Source: Spirochaetota bacterium (GTDB lineage Bacteria > Spirochaetota > Spirochaetia > Treponematales > Treponemataceae). Taken from it: 64,000 nt of DNA. Of the stretch, positions 24,181 through 32,042 are shown piece by piece. The position numbers were made by a program, and so were the translations under genes. The first letter of the stretch is position 1, and each line of letters starts with the position of its first letter. The notes under the pieces were generated by a model. It had not been told where the DNA came from, searched no databases, and worked only from the letters and a program-made list of their open reading frames with translations. The stretch spans positions 186,001 through 250,000 of the forward strand of contig JAEZST010000018.1 in the NCBI GenBank assembly GCA_023443865.1, given 5' to 3'.

Positions 24181-25289
24181 AGCCAATTCACTCGTATAGG
24201 CGCCTTACCGAGGTTCTCATTTGCCTTTGCTTCATTGTCCTCATCTTTATCATGAAGGTCTTCGATACGTCCGCGAAGGCCCGCATTGAACGGGTCGAAC
24301 GGGAAATAGAAGATATGAAGGACGGCGTTCTTGCCTCCCTGGCTGACGATTCCTTCCCGCTACGGGCTGCCGAGATGGAGCGCCGGATCGCGACCGTTCT
24401 TTCCGGTTCCGACCTCGCGGCCATGGTGAAGGCGTACGAACAAGGCAACGGCGCCGGAATTCCCGGGCCCCGGTACGCAAAACCGGATACCGCGGGCGGC
24501 CCTTCCGGCGTGGCAAACCAGCTTTATGCGCTGGATTCTTTCGTCTCCACCGTCGCGGAAGAGCAAGAAAACGCTTCCGACACCCTTTCAACCCTCCTTC
24601 TGGTTTTGTCGGTAATTTTCCTCGCAATGTTCATTTGGATCGACATAACCGCGAGCATGCGTCTCGCCCGATTAAAGCGGCGTAAGGAGTTGGAGGCAGG
24701 CTTGGTTGCGGCTATCGAGCGAGAACGCGACCTGATCGCGCTTGATTTACACGATTCGGTTCTGCAAAAACTCGGTTTCGTGGGTCAGCAGCTTGAGGAT
24801 CGGCACGGCGGTTGCGATCGGGTAGGAGGCATTAGGAATTTGGTGAGCGAGTCTATTCGGGAACTGCGCGACCTTTATGCGGGACTGAGACGGGAAGACC
24901 ACTTAGAATCGGAACCCGAAACCCGTCTCGCGGAAATCTTCGATGAGTTTCGCGGCTTTGCCCCCATTGCGCTGGAAACCAGCGTGTTCGGCCTTGACCG
25001 CGATTTACTCCCGGCTTCGGCCTGGCATCACGTAGTGCGGATCGTCCAAGAGCTCCTCTCTAACGGCTATAAACACGCCAAGGCGGGCCGGATTACCCTG
25101 CGCGTCTATACCCTGCCGGGCTCCTTGCGCATTCTATATTCCGACGACGGTATCGGCTATCAAGGCACGGTTCCGCCTCGGCTCGGGAGCGTTGAATACC
25201 GGTGCGTAATACTCGGCGCCGCCCACGCCTTCTCCCGCGACGCAAATTCCGCGGGTTTCTCCGCGAAGATAGAGGTTCCACTTTCATGA
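24177..25289 (+). CDS. NarL-class sensor histidine kinase
   Basis: A 370-residue membrane kinase. Membrane segments at residues ~11-27 and ~138-157 flank a ~110-residue extracytoplasmic region with no recognisable domain. The HisKA_3 dimerisation box ERERDLIALDLHDSVLQKL gives phosphoacceptor His192. The ATPase domain has the N box (ELLSNGYKHAKAG) and G1 box (SDDGIGY). It should phosphorylate the downstream LuxR-type regulator. It overlaps the ECF-S-like gene by 4 bp and the regulator by 4 bp, so all three are translationally coupled. The extracytoplasmic region, possibly with the S-component-like protein, is the likely signal-input site. Confidence 0.92.
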   Translation: MKPIHSYRRLTEVLICLCFIVLIFIMKVFDTSAKARIERVEREIEDMKDGVLASLADDSFPLRAAEMERRIATVLSGSDLAAMVKAYEQGNGAGIPGPRYAKPDTAGGPSGVANQLYALDSFVSTVAEEQENASDTLSTLLLVLSVIFLAMFIWIDITASMRLARLKRRKELEAGLVAAIERERDLIALDLHDSVLQKLGFVGQQLEDRHGGCDRVGGIRNLVSESIRELRDLYAGLRREDHLESEPETRLAEIFDEFRGFAPIALETSVFGLDRDLLPASAWHHVVRIVQELLSNGYKHAKAGRITLRVYTLPGSLRILYSDDGIGYQGTVPPRLGSVEYRCVILGAAHAFSRDANSAGFSAKIEVPLS

Positions 25290-25894
25290 ACGTATTGGTG
25301 GTTGACGATCATAAACTCATTTACGATGGATTGAAGGCGGGCTCGAATTCCGATCTTACCTTCCGGTACACCGCCGATGCCGAGTCGGCTCGGCTGGCCT
25401 TGAACGGGGAGTCTTTTTCCTCCTGCGTGTTGGACCTTACCCTGGGGGCAGAGTCGGGATTGGTACTTCTTGGCGAGATCGCCGGAATCCTTCCCGTTTT
25501 CGTCCTTACCATGCACCGTTCGTTCCGCGCCTTGAAAACGGCCCGCGAACTGGGCGCCCGGGGGTATTTTCTTAAGGATGAAAGCATGGACCCTTTATAC
25601 GAGGCCCTCAATGACCCTGATTCGACCCGTTTCAGGCATTCGCCCGGCATTGAGGCCCTGTCCGTACTCCGCGAGCCGACGCCGGAAGATACCTTTGAGC
25701 GGCTTTCCCTCAGGGAAAAACAGGTTTTCGTCCTCCTCGCTGAAGGGGTGAATTACAAGGAAATCGCCTATCGGCTCGGCATTAGCCCAAAAACGGTGAA
25801 CGTTCACCGGCAAAATATCTTCAGAAAAATGGATTTGAATTCCCTGGTGGACCTGGTCCGACTCGCCTATGCAATGAACCTTCTGCAGGGATAA
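25286..25894 (+). CDS. LuxR/NarL-family response regulator
   Basis: A 202-residue two-domain regulator. The receiver has the acidic pair in VLVVDDHK, phosphoacceptor Asp50 in CVLDLTLG, VLTMH, and the conserved Lys in YFLKDES. The C-terminal HTH reads LSLREKQVFVLLAEGVNYKEIAYRLGISPKTVNVHRQNIFRKM, a clear GerE/LuxR fold. ATG at 25286 overlaps the kinase stop (ATGA); longer in-frame extensions lie within the kinase gene and are rejected. It is the cognate partner of the kinase. Target genes are unknown; the adjacent S-component-like gene is a natural candidate for autoregulation. Confidence 0.93.
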   Translation: MNVLVVDDHKLIYDGLKAGSNSDLTFRYTADAESARLALNGESFSSCVLDLTLGAESGLVLLGEIAGILPVFVLTMHRSFRALKTARELGARGYFLKDESMDPLYEALNDPDSTRFRHSPGIEALSVLREPTPEDTFERLSLREKQVFVLLAEGVNYKEIAYRLGISPKTVNVHRQNIFRKMDLNSLVDLVRLAYAMNLLQG

Positions 25895-25898
25895 ACGG

Positions 25899-25920
25899 AA
25901 ATAGGAAAAATTCCTATTTT
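25899..25920 (+). terminator. Terminator of the sensor/regulator operon
   Basis: A perfect 9-bp AT-rich stem AAATAGGAA / TTCCTATTT with a 3-nt loop (25899-25919), ending in TTTT. It sits 4 bp after the regulator stop codon. Confidence 0.6.
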
Positions 25921-25967
25921 GAGGCGGCTTGACAGGGGATATAGTAACTGACGGTAGCGATTAACCT

Positions 25968-26024
25968 CCGGGACACCAGTCTCTCCCCATCACAAAAGAT
26001 AATGTAAAAAAAACGGTGTCCCGG
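25968..26024. repeat. 10-bp inverted repeat in the convergent gap before radC
   Basis: CCGGGACACC (25968-25977) and GGTGTCCCGG (26015-26024) are perfect complements around a 37-nt loop that includes eight A. The palindrome GGGAGCGCTCCC (26026-26037) is adjacent. On the minus strand the eight A become a T tract after radC, so part of this may terminate radC. Confidence 0.5.
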
Positions 26025-26045
26025 CGGGAGCGCTCCCTTTCCCCG

Positions 26046-26720
26046 TCAGCCGATCGGCAGCCCCGCCTCGACGAAGCTGAAGTAACCGCCCCGAGGGCTC
26101 AATATAATATGGTCTAGCAAGGCGATGCCGAGAATGTCGCCCGCTTCGGCGAGGCGCCTCGTGATAATCCGGTCTTCGTCGCTGGGTTCCAGTTGCCCGC
26201 TCGGGTGGTTGTGGCAGACGAGTATCGCCGCCGCGCGATCGGCCAGGGGATCGGCGAAAACCTCCCGTGGATGCACGATGGTCTTATTGAGAATCCCCAA
26301 GCTCACCACCCGTATCCCCAATACCTCATGGGCGCCGTTCAGGGAAACGCAGATAAATTGTTCCTGTTTGCGGTCTGCGTAATGCGAGACGAGGGGGTAT
26401 ACGTCCTTGGCGCAGGAAACCTTTCGGTGGGCCGCGCCGGAGTAGCGCCTTCCGAGTTCCAGCGCGGCGAGGATCACGCCCGCTTTCGAGTCTCCCATCC
26501 CGTCTATTTTACCCAGCGTTTCCAGCATGCCGCCTTCCCCCGCGCTCTCGAGGGCGCGAACGACCCTGCCCGCCAGGGCCATTACCGGCGTGCCCCGCGT
26601 GCCCGTCCGTAACGTCAGCGCGACGAGCTCATGGTCGCTCAATGAGCGGATTCCGCGGGTCCGCATCCGTTCCCGCACGTCGGGTTTGGGCGCGGCGTTT
26701 TTTGCGTTCGTTGGTCTCAT
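26046..26720 (-). CDS. radC: RadC-family JAB/MPN-domain protein
   Basis: A 224-residue protein. A helix-hairpin-helix-like N-terminal part (IRSLSDHELVALTLRTGTRG, LGKIDGMGDSKAGVILAALELG) precedes the RadC domain. The JAMM metal motif is complete: Glu in NGAHEVLGIRVVSLG and HNHPSGQLEPSDED. The family is widespread; the once-claimed repair role is doubtful and the biochemical function is not settled. ATG 26720 has GGGGGAG close upstream; an in-frame GTG at 26735 is an alternative. It is convergent with the two-component operon and stands 100 bp downstream of the EIIC gene's start-distal end region on the same strand. Confidence 0.9.
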   Translation of the reverse strand: MRPTNAKNAAPKPDVRERMRTRGIRSLSDHELVALTLRTGTRGTPVMALAGRVVRALESAGEGGMLETLGKIDGMGDSKAGVILAALELGRRYSGAAHRKVSCAKDVYPLVSHYADRKQEQFICVSLNGAHEVLGIRVVSLGILNKTIVHPREVFADPLADRAAAILVCHNHPSGQLEPSDEDRIITRRLAEAGDILGIALLDHIILSPRGGYFSFVEAGLPIG

Positions 26721-26820
26721 ATGCTCCCCCGGCACCCTTGTCGCCCCATTGACGCGCCGTGCCCGAGTGGGAACCGTTTATCGGAAAAACGCGTCCTTTT
26801 TTTGGGGGGCGTCGCGTTTC

Positions 26821-28212
26821 CTATCGGTCCCCGAGCTTCTCCGCGACGGCTTTCTGTTCGCGCCAGGCGAACCACAAGAGAAAGAGGGCGAGGGGGATAA
26901 TCGCCAGCGCGATCCAGTTTCCCTGATAGGCCTGGAAGAGCCAGAAACGGATCTGGTTTCCTCCGTCGGTGAAAGCGGTAATCGATTTCCCCCCGGTTGC
27001 GAGTTCCATCCCCGAAGCCGAGGCGAGATCGGTAAAGAGCGGAGCCATGCGCGAGGCGATCAGCATAAAGCTCGCCACGACGGGAATTCCCGCCAGAACC
27101 GACCTGATTACGTTGCCTCCCATGACGAGGGTAATGACGGACATGATCGACATGAGATTGGGCAGGTCTCCCAGGGGAATGAGCCGGTTGCCGGGAAGCA
27201 CGAAGGCGAGAAGCACCGATACGGGAATGAGAATCAAGCCCGTGGCTACCACCGACTGGTTGGTCATAAGAATTCCCGTATCCATGGCGATCGATAGCCC
27301 GTTCATGCGGGGAAATTTTCGTTCCATCAGTTCCTTGAAGGCCTTGGAAACGGCGCCCATGCCCTGACCGATCAGCTCGCCGCAACGGGGGAGCAGAAAC
27401 ATGACCGCCGCGACGTTCACTACGGTTTCAAGGGTTTTTCTCGCGTCGTATCCGGCGAGAATCGAGAGAAAGGCGCCCACCAGGGCCCCGATCACCATGG
27501 GTTCCCGTAACAGTTTCGGCCCCTCAGCCGTTCCTGCATGGGCGGAGGCAGAGGAGCGGGACGGGTCCCAGCGCAGCCGGTTCAGTCCCGGTATCGCGTC
27601 GAAAAGCCTATTTAGGGCCGCTGCATAGGGAAGAAACCCCGCCACTGAGATGGGGCTTACCGCGATTCCGTCCAATCCGGTTTCCCGCTTAACGTACGGC
27701 GCGGTCCATTCGGTCGCCTTGATATTATACAGGGCGATCGTGAGGGTCGCCGCGAGGGCGAGTACGGGGCTTGCCGTTACCGCCTGAATCAGCGCTCCCA
27801 GAAGGGCGAAATGCCAATAATTCCACAGGTCCACGTACAGCGTTTTCGTGAGTCCCGTCAGAAGCATGGCAAGATTCATCGCCATAACCGCCACGACCGC
27901 GATCGGCGCGAGATAGGATGACCAGGTTATGGCGGCAAGCGGCGGCCACCCCACGTCCACGACGGGATAGTTCAGCCCGCGCAAGTCGATCATCGACTGG
28001 ATTGCGGGCCCTATCTGCGCCACGAAATACGAAAACACGATGAATACGCCCGCGAAGCCCGCCGCGATCCGGACCGTGGAGAGCAGGGCCTCCTTGAGCG
28101 CCATGCGTGCCGCGAGGGCCAAGACGAGCATGAAGGCGGGGAGAATTACGTAGGCGGGAAACGAGAAAAAGGCCGTGACGGCCGACGAAATAGCGGCAAG
28201 TATATGTTCCAT
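26821..28212 (-). CDS. Galactitol-type PTS EIIC-like permease, no EIIA/EIIB nearby
   Basis: A 463-residue polytopic protein of about 10-12 membrane segments. The N-terminal segment, DLWNYWHFALLGALIQAVT and the long LSIAMDTGILMTNQSVVATGLILIPVSVLLAFVLPGNR region fit EIIC of the galactitol (Gat/Sgc) PTS family. Such permeases normally need EIIA and EIIB; none lies in the window, and this group often lacks a full PTS. It may act as a stand-alone polyol or pentose carrier. There is no Shine-Dalgarno site. A TATGCT box (28219-28224) ends 6 nt before ATG, as in other predicted leaderless genes here. Confidence 0.8.
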   Translation of the reverse strand: MEHILAAISSAVTAFFSFPAYVILPAFMLVLALAARMALKEALLSTVRIAAGFAGVFIVFSYFVAQIGPAIQSMIDLRGLNYPVVDVGWPPLAAITWSSYLAPIAVVAVMAMNLAMLLTGLTKTLYVDLWNYWHFALLGALIQAVTASPVLALAATLTIALYNIKATEWTAPYVKRETGLDGIAVSPISVAGFLPYAAALNRLFDAIPGLNRLRWDPSRSSASAHAGTAEGPKLLREPMVIGALVGAFLSILAGYDARKTLETVVNVAAVMFLLPRCGELIGQGMGAVSKAFKELMERKFPRMNGLSIAMDTGILMTNQSVVATGLILIPVSVLLAFVLPGNRLIPLGDLPNLMSIMSVITLVMGGNVIRSVLAGIPVVASFMLIASRMAPLFTDLASASGMELATGGKSITAFTDGGNQIRFWLFQAYQGNWIALAIIPLALFLLWFAWREQKAVAEKLGDR

Positions 28213-28218
28213 ACGTTG

Positions 28219-28224
28219 AGCATA
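28219..28224 (-). promoter_or_regulatory. -10 box of the EIIC-like gene, leaderless spacing
   Basis: Minus-strand TATGCT followed by CAACGT and ATG 28212. The -35 (TGGAAG, 17 nt upstream) is poor. Confidence 0.4.
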
Positions 28225-28292
28225 ACCTACCTGGGGCGTAACTTCCAGAGCGACCTTTCAAGAAGGCGCGCCGGAGCGCCGATAGAAGTGGC

Positions 28293-28916
28293 ATGAATAA
28301 CCCAATCCGTCACGTCCGTATGGGCGCCTCCTTCCTCGCGGCCGTCGCCCTTGGCTTCTTCCTCCTCCTTTCGTCCTGCGCCACCGCGGCGTCCCGCCAT
28401 GCCCCCTTACCCGAAAAACCCGTTCCGGTTCCCGAACGGATCATGGGCACGGGCGCGGCGAGCCATGAGCGGATGGCCCGTTTTCTCTTGGCCAACAATC
28501 CCGGCTTAGACGGGGAGTATGCCCGCGTAATCGCGCGGCTGTATCAGGAAGAGGCGGCAGCGGAAGGGGTGAACGCCGACGTCGCGTTCTCGCAAATGTG
28601 CGTGGAAACGGGTTTTTTACGCTTTGGCGGCTTGGTAACGCCGGATATGAATAATTTTTGCGGTTTGGGCTCCATAGGGCCAGGCCAACGCGGGAATTCC
28701 TTTCCCGACGCCCGGACGGGAGTCCGCGCGCACGTTCAGCACCTAAAGGCGTACGCTTCCGCCGAACCCCTCGCGCTCCCCTTGGTGGACCCGCGGTACC
28801 GATACGTAACGCCGAAGGGAAAGGCCCCGCTCATCGCCGCCCTGGCCGGCTCCTGGGCGTCCGATCCCCAGTACGGAAACAAGATTTTAAACATGCTGTC
28901 GAGGCTGTATTCCTGA
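28293..28916 (+). CDS. Glucosaminidase-domain lipoprotein
   Basis: A 207-residue lipoprotein with signal peptide and lipobox LLSSC (Cys near residue 29). The C-terminal two thirds match the FlgJ/Bax-like N-acetylglucosaminidase fold: AFSQMCVETGFLRFGGLV with the catalytic Glu, NNFCGLG, GNSFPDARTGVRAHVQHLKAYAS and WASDPQYGNKILNML. It should cut peptidoglycan glycan strands from its anchored position in the periplasm, for wall growth or for insertion of flagellar parts. It is divergent from the EIIC-like gene by 80 bp. No strong ribosome-binding site is seen before the ATG. Confidence 0.85.
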   Translation: MNNPIRHVRMGASFLAAVALGFFLLLSSCATAASRHAPLPEKPVPVPERIMGTGAASHERMARFLLANNPGLDGEYARVIARLYQEEAAAEGVNADVAFSQMCVETGFLRFGGLVTPDMNNFCGLGSIGPGQRGNSFPDARTGVRAHVQHLKAYASAEPLALPLVDPRYRYVTPKGKAPLIAALAGSWASDPQYGNKILNMLSRLYS

Positions 28917-28933
28917 TATATGCGCTCGGTGGG

Positions 28934-28967
28934 TAAATAATAAAGGCCGCGCGAATCACGCGCGGCC
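28934..28967 (-). terminator. Terminator of pyrH
   Basis: GGCCGCGCG (28945-28953), loop AATCA, CGCGCGGCC (28959-28967): a perfect 9-bp GC stem. On the minus strand it is followed by TTTATTATTT. It lies 29 bp past the pyrH stop. Confidence 0.75.
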
Positions 28968-28996
28968 CTCGGGCGATAATGCGATTATGGCGTTAA

Positions 28997-29680
28997 TCAG
29001 CCGATTACGGTACCGGTAAAGGGCTTGTCGTCCAAAATGGCGCGAAGGTTGTCGATATCCCTGCCGGCGGCGCAGACCACCTGAATCTTGGCCTTTTGGG
29101 CATGCATGCTCGCGATGGGATCAAAGGGCACGTTCTTGCCGGGCACCCACTCGTCGCCCACGATCTTCCGGAAATCTTCCCAACTTATGGAATCAATGGG
29201 CTTAGCCTCGGGGTTTACCCGGGGGTCGTCGGTGTACACCTTTGCGATGTTCGAAAGGTTAACCACCCGTTTTCCCGAAAAGCGCTCTGCCAGGAGCACG
29301 GCGTCGTTGTCCGTGGAGAAACCGGGTTTCCACCCCGCGGCGACCATTATCCGCCCGGCGAATACTTCTACCGCCGTCGGATCGTAGACCACGTCGGCCG
29401 GGCACAGGTCGCCGAACGCAGCCTTGACCAGTTGGGCGTTAAGCCGCGTGGCCATGATGCCGATCCAGTCGGCGCTGTCGTCGGCGCCGTCGGGGGAAAC
29501 CGCCTTGAACGCCTTTTGATAGGCGCGCGCCGGGCCTCCCCCGCCAATGACCAGAATCAGCTTGCGTGAACTGTCTTCCGCGAGCCAGGTTTTCGCCAGC
29601 GAAACGAAGGACGAGAGAAAATCCGTATCCGGGGCGTCGGGGGCCACGATCGAACCACCGACAGAAAGTACGGTCACCAT
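28997..29680 (-). CDS. pyrH: UMP kinase, archaeal-like subfamily
   Basis: A 227-residue amino-acid-kinase-fold protein converting UMP to UDP. MVTVLSVGGSIVAPDAPD, LILVIGGGGPARAY, DWIGIMATRLNAQLVKAAFGD and STDNDAVLLAERF follow the UMP kinase pattern. The short N terminus and GIxATRLNA element resemble the archaeal type more than the E. coli PyrH type. ATG 29680 has AAGGAG 7 nt upstream; the upstream in-frame extension overlaps the neighbouring gene and is rejected. It lies 11 bp downstream of the TIG/transglutaminase gene and closes the sigma-factor operon, which ends in a strong hairpin. No other pyrH is in the window. Confidence 0.88.
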   Translation of the reverse strand: MVTVLSVGGSIVAPDAPDTDFLSSFVSLAKTWLAEDSSRKLILVIGGGGPARAYQKAFKAVSPDGADDSADWIGIMATRLNAQLVKAAFGDLCPADVVYDPTAVEVFAGRIMVAAGWKPGFSTDNDAVLLAERFSGKRVVNLSNIAKVYTDDPRVNPEAKPIDSISWEDFRKIVGDEWVPGKNVPFDPIASMHAQKAKIQVVCAAGRDIDNLRAILDDKPFTGTVIG

Positions 29681-29691
29681 GTTGTTACTCC

Positions 29692-31365
29692 TTAATATAC
29701 GCCGGCGATCTTGGGTTCGGCCCAATAGGAGGTATAGCCCGAGATATTTCCCGCGGCCTCTTCCCATACGGGCTGGCTCGCCCACGACCTATTTCTCCAA
29801 ACGATCTTGCTGTTCGGAAGCATCGGCGGCTCGTTGGCCCAACCGCGGGTAAACGCGATATGGTTTACGTCCAGGCTGCCGAAGGTGCTTTCGGTTTTCC
29901 CGCCCTCGCCGGCCGTCGCGCCGCCGGCGGGAATCGCGAGATCCACCGGTACCCACCCGAACCCTTCGACGTAGAATTCCGCCCACCAGTGTACGGCGGA
30001 GTTGCGCGTCGAGTCAACGAGCAATCCGGCGACGGGGATGGAAGGAATTCCCTGGGCGCGCGCGAGGGCGCAGAACAATACGGCGAGGTCCTGGGAATCG
30101 CCGTTGAGCGCCGCGAGGGTCTGTCCCGCCGTGCGGTTTGCCGGAACGTCCCTGGTCCAGGCCACGTTTTCCGTTACCCATTTATAGATCGCCTCGGCCT
30201 TGCGGTAGGGATTCTTTTCCTTTTTCACGATCTCCGCGCCCTTTTCGGCGATCCCCGGGTCTCCCGAGGGCACCAGGGCATCCGGCGCGGTATAGGCCGT
30301 GTACAGGGGAGAATCGGTACGGGAGTACGCCTTCACCTTTGCCGGGTTAATGGCGCATTCCGTGGAATAGCCGGTCATGATAAAGCTGTGGGTTATTCGC
30401 TTCTTGTCCCCCTCGATCAGGTTGTCGAGGCGGTGCAGGATAGAGCCCTTGTAATCCTTCATATACGGTTCCACCGACGAGGCGGATATGTCTATGCCCT
30501 GTTGCGACGCGGTTTCGACCGGGCGCGGAATGCGTAAATACAGGATATTGTCGCCCGCGGCCACCACGTTGGTCACGCTTACCTCCGTAGAAATCACGTA
30601 CGTGCGCTTGGCGCCGAATTTCTTGGTTCCCACGGGGTTTTGCACCGTAAAGGGCATTCCGTTGCTCATGCCCCGTTCCGTCCGAACGTATACGTTTCCC
30701 GAGCCGGCCCCGTCGGGAACCCGAACCCGAATTTCCTGATCGCTCCAGTACTCGTAGTCAAAATCGTAATCGGAACAGGGGATGACCGACAGCTCCGACT
30801 GCGTCTGCCCGCTCCGCGGAATGGCCGGATCGAGCTGCCAGGAAAAGAATACCTGCGACTGATTGCGCGTCAGCCCGAAATTGCTGCCGGAGATGGTAAC
30901 GCTGTCGCCTACCGCGCCCTGTTGGGAACCGATGCCCGCGATGGACGGCAAGCCCGGATCGGTCCGTTCGTTGACCGAAACCGGGATATTCTCGCGATTC
31001 GCGAACAGTTCCGGATTGCTTTTCCCGTTATGCGTTCGGACATAAAGGAGCCCGTCGCTCACGGTAGACGGCAGGGCTATCTTTATGAGGGTATCGGTCC
31101 AGCTCAGGGAGGTAGAGGCGGTAAGGCGCTCCCCCGCGATCTCGACCCATGAATCGCCCATTTCGTCGCCGAAATTATCCCCGCGGATCAGCATGATCTC
31201 GCCGGGCTCGCCGATCGCCGGATTTATCGAGTCGATGGTTGGCTTTCGGTTGAACGCCAGGGAAATAACGGAAAAGAAAAGCGAAAAAACGAGAAAACCG
31301 AGGGGTAGCAGTAAAAAGCGCAACGCGGGGTGTTTGCGGAAGAGTAGGGAGAGTAATCGAATCAT
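29692..31365 (-). CDS. TIG-repeat protein with catalytically altered transglutaminase-like domain
   Basis: A 557-residue membrane-anchored protein. One N-terminal membrane segment (FLLLPLGFLVFSLFFSVISLAF) is followed by two IPT/TIG immunoglobulin-like domains (PTIDSINPAIGEPGEIMLIRGDNFG; LPSIAGIGSQQGAVGDSVTISGSNFG). A transglutaminase core then follows: AEAIYKWVTENVAWT, NGDSQDLAVLFCALARAQGIPS, SAVHWWAEFYVEGFGWVPVD. The His and Asp are kept but the catalytic Cys is Ser424 (codon TCC at 30094-30096). A nearby FCALARA Cys is off the usual position. It is therefore probably a binding or sensory domain. It overlaps the anti-sigma gene by 4 bp and sits 11 bp before pyrH. Confidence 0.85.
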   Translation of the reverse strand: MIRLLSLLFRKHPALRFLLLPLGFLVFSLFFSVISLAFNRKPTIDSINPAIGEPGEIMLIRGDNFGDEMGDSWVEIAGERLTASTSLSWTDTLIKIALPSTVSDGLLYVRTHNGKSNPELFANRENIPVSVNERTDPGLPSIAGIGSQQGAVGDSVTISGSNFGLTRNQSQVFFSWQLDPAIPRSGQTQSELSVIPCSDYDFDYEYWSDQEIRVRVPDGAGSGNVYVRTERGMSNGMPFTVQNPVGTKKFGAKRTYVISTEVSVTNVVAAGDNILYLRIPRPVETASQQGIDISASSVEPYMKDYKGSILHRLDNLIEGDKKRITHSFIMTGYSTECAINPAKVKAYSRTDSPLYTAYTAPDALVPSGDPGIAEKGAEIVKKEKNPYRKAEAIYKWVTENVAWTRDVPANRTAGQTLAALNGDSQDLAVLFCALARAQGIPSIPVAGLLVDSTRNSAVHWWAEFYVEGFGWVPVDLAIPAGGATAGEGGKTESTFGSLDVNHIAFTRGWANEPPMLPNSKIVWRNRSWASQPVWEEAAGNISGYTSYWAEPKIAGVY

Positions 31366-32042
31366 TTAGAAAAGCTCGCGACGCTCTGAAACGGTTCCTT
31401 ATTGATGATAAGCGGGTCTTCGGATCCGCCGAAGTGGGTCAGGTCGGGCAGTTTTATAATGATGATCTGCGCGTCGTCGAAGAGACTGTCATCGGGGGAA
31501 AACTGACGGGCATAGTCTACCATGGTAAAGAGTTGCTGGTTTGAAACCAGCAATTGGCCCGCGACGGATTGGGGCAGGGGATCCGGGCTATATACCGGGG
31601 CGTCGGTGGAAACGTTGAGCGGCTGAACGGGGCTAACCGAGGACGCGACGGCCCGGTGCCTGGCGACCGCCGTTTGACCGGCGACCAACACGAGGGTCGA
31701 GGGCAAAATGACGGCCGCGACCAGCATGGCGGCGAGCGCGGGGAGGGAAAGCCGAACGCTCCGCCGCGACCAGGCGGCATTGAGACGGCGGAAACCCGCG
31801 GCGGGGGCCTGCCCGGAAGCCTTATGAATGAGCCGATCGAAGGATCTGTCAAGCCATTCCCCGTTCGCCGCGATTTCGTTCGATCCGGCCCGCAGCGCCT
31901 TCGCGATGGTTCCGTACCGCGAAAAACGCCGCGCGCAGTCGTCGCAATGGGCGAGGTGGCCTTCAAGCTTTTCCTTCCAGGGGGAAGGCACCTCGCCGTC
32001 GTAAAGCGCGGAAAAAAGATCGGGATTAGGGCATGTAGACAT
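31362..32042 (-). CDS. Putative zinc-finger anti-sigma factor
   Basis: A 226-residue single-pass membrane protein. The cytoplasmic N terminus has an HxxxCxxC zinc-finger (HLAHCDDC at about residues 29-36), typical of ECF anti-sigma factors. A membrane segment follows (LPALAAMLVAAVILPSTLVLVAG), then a ~90-residue outer domain of no known family (SNQQLFTMVDYARQFSPDDS, KLPDLTHFGGSEDP). It should hold the adjacent ECF sigma factor at the membrane until released by an envelope signal. Its start overlaps the sigma gene by 17 bp and its stop overlaps the TIG/transglutaminase gene by 4 bp, so the three are made together. Confidence 0.88.
   Translation of the reverse strand: MSTCPNPDLFSALYDGEVPSPWKEKLEGHLAHCDDCARRFSRYGTIAKALRAGSNEIAANGEWLDRSFDRLIHKASGQAPAAGFRRLNAAWSRRSVRLSLPALAAMLVAAVILPSTLVLVAGQTAVARHRAVASSVSPVQPLNVSTDAPVYSPDPLPQSVAGQLLVSNQQLFTMVDYARQFSPDDSLFDDAQIIIIKLPDLTHFGGSEDPLIINKEPFQSVASFSK

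Noticed and set aside
25929..25945. TTGACA followed by TATAGT downstream of the response regulator
   Set aside because: The spacing is only 5 nt, no other -10 fits at 16-19 nt, and no gene follows on the plus strand before radC, which is convergent.
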